Shown here in pieces: positions 20,164 to 20,170 of a stretch of 20,170 nucleotides of DNA. Position 1 is the first letter of the stretch. Each line of letters opens with the position of its first letter. This DNA comes from a virus. The notes under the pieces were generated by a model. It made no database searches, was not told where the DNA came from, and saw nothing but the letters and a program-made list of their open reading frames with translations. Location of the stretch: positions 1-20,170 of IMG/VR virus record IMGVR_UViG_3300037070_003131. One strand, 5' to 3'. Both the position numbers and the translations under genes were made by a program.

Positions 20164-20170
20164 ATTGTCT

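Noticed and set aside
1-20170. Alternative genetic code with a recoded stop
   Set aside because: TAG is used as a real stop by two genes (7972 and 17235) and tryptophan is TGG. Only one in-frame TGA (sheath) hints at special decoding, so general recoding is not supported.
1-20170. tRNA genes, CRISPR arrays, integrase or transposase
   Set aside because: I looked for cloverleaf arms, regular spacers and catalytic motifs on both strands and found none that could be supported.

Overview
This window is a stretch of a double-stranded DNA tailed phage genome, most likely a myovirus with a contractile tail that infects a member of the Bacteroidota. The phage assignment rests on a contiguous rightward late module in canonical order: large terminase, portal, prohead protease/scaffold, decoration protein, HK97-fold major capsid protein, head-tail connector and neck proteins, tail terminator, tail sheath and tail tube. 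The host assignment is inferred from three signs. The genome is AT-rich. Start codons lack Shine-Dalgarno sequences and instead follow A-rich leaders such as CAACATTTAAAAAC. Several intergenic regions carry TATATTTG or TATCTTTA boxes that fit the Bacteroidota -7 consensus TAnnTTTG. Gene families were recognised by reading the protein sequences, with no database search behind them.

Layout. (1) 1-1105: the 3' end of an unrecognised gene, a terminator, and a small membrane protein gene with its own promoter and terminator. (2) 1106-2896: an accessory stretch. It holds a repeat-rich segment with no convincing gene, then a much more AT-rich cassette (about 1500-2684) with three small genes, up to three promoter-like boxes and a strong terminator, then a second structured gap. 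(3) 2897-6951: a leftward block with a possible winged-helix protein, an all-alpha dUTPase, an unknown 91-residue protein, a terminator, thymidylate synthase, a small membrane protein, a large cysteine-rich zinc-ribbon protein and a small cysteine-containing protein. The dUTPase and thymidylate synthase form a direct route from dUTP through dUMP to dTMP. (4) 6952-7231: a divergent control region. (5) 7232-20170: the rightward virion module, with terminators after the major capsid gene and after the tail tube gene.

Working together: the leftward genes probably supply thymidine nucleotides and regulation during replication. The rightward genes build and fill the head, join it to the tail and make the contractile tail. 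A two-helix holin-like protein sits between sheath and tube.

The observations most worth following are: the only UGA-terminated gene of the window, the tail sheath, whose frame stays open for 22 more codons to a TAA placed at normal distance from the next gene; the autonomous low-GC cassette; an apparent nested scaffold start inside the protease gene; and a PKD domain fused to a probable head-tail connector. I see no CRISPR array, tRNA, transposase, integrase or recognisable defence system.
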